From Planoprotostelium fungivorum (lineage: Eukaryota > Evosea > Variosea > Cavosteliida > Cavosteliaceae), in contig MDYQ01000040.1 of NCBI GenBank assembly GCA_003024175.1, forward strand, positions 62,001 to 126,000: a stretch of 64,000 nt of DNA, read 5' to 3'. Position 1 is the first letter of the stretch, and every line of letters starts with the position of its first letter. Of the stretch, positions 63,101 through 64,000 are shown piece after piece. Position numbers and translations under genes: made by a program. The notes under the pieces are model-generated. The model saw nothing but the letters and a program-made list of their open reading frames with translations. It was not told the origin of the DNA and did no database searches.

Positions 63101-64000
63101 CAACGGGTGGTGGCTTCTCTGCTACCGGTTCGATCGTTTGTTGAGCGGGCTCGATCGTTTGTGGCGCCGGCCTCTCTTCTTCCACGATGGCCATCGTGAC
63201 GGTTTCCATCTCTCTCACTTCCTCCGATTTCAACACCGTCGTCGTTGTTTCCATCGTCGTCGCGGTAACTACCGTCTCCTCTACCGTGACCGTCTCGGTA
63301 CGTGTCACCGTGGACATGGCCTGCGGCTTGTCGTTCATGACGGGCGAGGGTGAGGGTGAGCACTCGGCATCTTGTCCTTGACTTCCGCTGGGCTCTTCCT
63401 TTGCCTTCTGAAGGGACATGAGGCCTTTGCCCCACCCCAGCCTCTTCTTTGGCGTTGGTGCTGGGTCCTCCGGTGGCGTCTCGGTCGGTCTGGATGCCTC
63501 AACGGGTCGAATGGGTTCGGTGGGCTTGTAGTCTTTGAGGAGACGTGGCCTGCGAAAGTCTATGGAGAATGAGTGGGAGATGATGAGACGATGACTCACT
63601 GTCGTCCTCAGAGTCGGAAGAATTGGAGTTTCTGGGGCTGTAGGACCTTCGGTCGTGAGAGTAATCGCCTCGACTGTCGCTCCTCCTCTCTCGATCGTAG
63701 CGGTCTCGATCGTAAAACTCATAGTCTTCTCTTCTACGGTCTCTGTAACCCGAGCGGTAGTCTTTGTAGTCATAGCGGTCTCGATCACGCTCGTAGCGGT
63801 CTCCTCTATCTCGATAATCATCGTATTCTCGACGGTCTCTGTACTCCTCGTGAGGTCGATAAGAGTTCTCGTAATAGCGTGACTGTTCGTAGTATCTCTT
63901 TCCTCCTCCATTCTTGTAAAAGTCTTCCTCTCTTCCCAGCCTCCTCCGTTTGGCCAACGGACTATTCTGTGAGAATATGAGGGACAAAACGTTCACGTGT
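60178..64000 (-). CDS. NCOR: NCoR/SMRT-type corepressor with three SANT domains (5' partial)
   Basis: The gene enters from the right edge, and the first complete exon starts at 63966. An Arg/Asp/Tyr-rich leader (DRDRYDRERRSDSRGDY) precedes LGWGKGLMSLQKAKEEP. A helical region matches the animal NCoR pattern: IYAENKQRVQ, LPIYQENVSSHKLK, YDKLSESWKKRLVKLE, DAELSRVISQLSQEE and YIDNNGLVEDP. SANT1 reads PWNDEERSTFVAKYLQYPKN ... TTRDVVHFYYMNKK, SANT2 RWSHQEKESFYNAITRHGKD ... CKVFYQTTKK, and a third Myb/SANT YWTADEKEIFLSLLKIHGKD. The C-terminal third is low-complexity (VKPVEE and PSTTE repeats). Stop 60180-60178 overlaps AATAAA. The family scaffolds histone deacetylase complexes (SMRT/NCoR, yeast Snt1), so a nuclear repressor role is likely. 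Confidence 0.87.
60450..61020. repeat. PSTT-coding repeat built on one 12 bp word
   Basis: Within the corepressor, Pro-Ser-Thr-Thr is encoded nearly always by CCATCTACAACN rather than by mixed synonymous codons. At least ten exact CATCTACAAC words occur on the coding strand (for example 60458, 60491, 60557, 60608, 60662, 60683, 60752, 60791, 60953 and 61010). Spacers between them vary in length and sequence. Confidence 0.8.
61153..61235. repeat. 18 bp tandem repeat coding VKPVEE
   Basis: Four to five near-identical 18 bp units in the corepressor encode Val-Lys-Pro-Val-Glu-Glu. The DNA identity between units is high, which points to slippage or unequal exchange. Confidence 0.8.

Overview
The window is nuclear DNA from a compact eukaryotic genome. 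Almost every gene is cut by short introns (about 30-100 nt, GTGAGT/GTAAGT to CAG/TAG), intergenic gaps are a few hundred bases or less, and several convergent genes nearly touch at their stop codons. The gene set (VPS8, SEC13, proteasome alpha-7, glutathione reductase, NCoR-type corepressor, RapGAP, selenoprotein M) together with receptor tyrosine kinases and plant-style LRR ectodomains suggests an amoebozoan. A protosteloid amoeba such as Planoprotostelium is my best guess; this is inference, not proof.

Left edge (1-2.3 kb): the 3' end of an unidentified plus-strand gene, then on the minus strand a selenoprotein M homolog whose in-frame TGA aligns with the selenocysteine of the CxxU motif and whose 3' UTR carries a good SECIS candidate, followed by CCDC25.

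Receptor array (2.3-32.9 kb): four tandem minus-strand paralogs, each about 7.1 kb. Each encodes a signal peptide, a long leucine-rich-repeat ectodomain, a SEA-like juxtamembrane region, one transmembrane helix and a tyrosine-kinase domain with an HRDLAARN catalytic loop. They are a mosaic of gene-conversion tracts, including one 1.5 kb tract identical through introns. Small uncertain genes or relics lie in the gaps, and a ~110 bp segment inverted between two gaps has replaced the tail of the fourth kinase. A membrane-anchored tyrosine phosphatase sits just beyond the array (33.6-35.5 kb), so opposing enzymes are neighbours.

Housekeeping region (35.5-64 kb): a double-KCTD/WD40 protein, dual-start glutathione reductase, SEC13, PSMA7, a short-chain dehydrogenase, a GFA/CENP-V-fold protein, a long LRR/coiled-coil/Sfi1-like centrosomal-type protein, a WW-RapGAP, VPS8 (CORVET subunit with RING finger), and an NCoR/SMRT-type corepressor with three SANT domains running off the right edge.

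Two sequence-level patterns cut across the genes. A CATCTACAAC motif, often arranged as a hairpin or perfect palindrome, recurs in introns and UTRs and also as the codons of a Pro-Ser-Thr-Thr repeat. The palindrome TGACGTCA is strongly enriched, mostly in introns. No CRISPR, tRNA, rRNA, virus-like element or clear transposon was seen.
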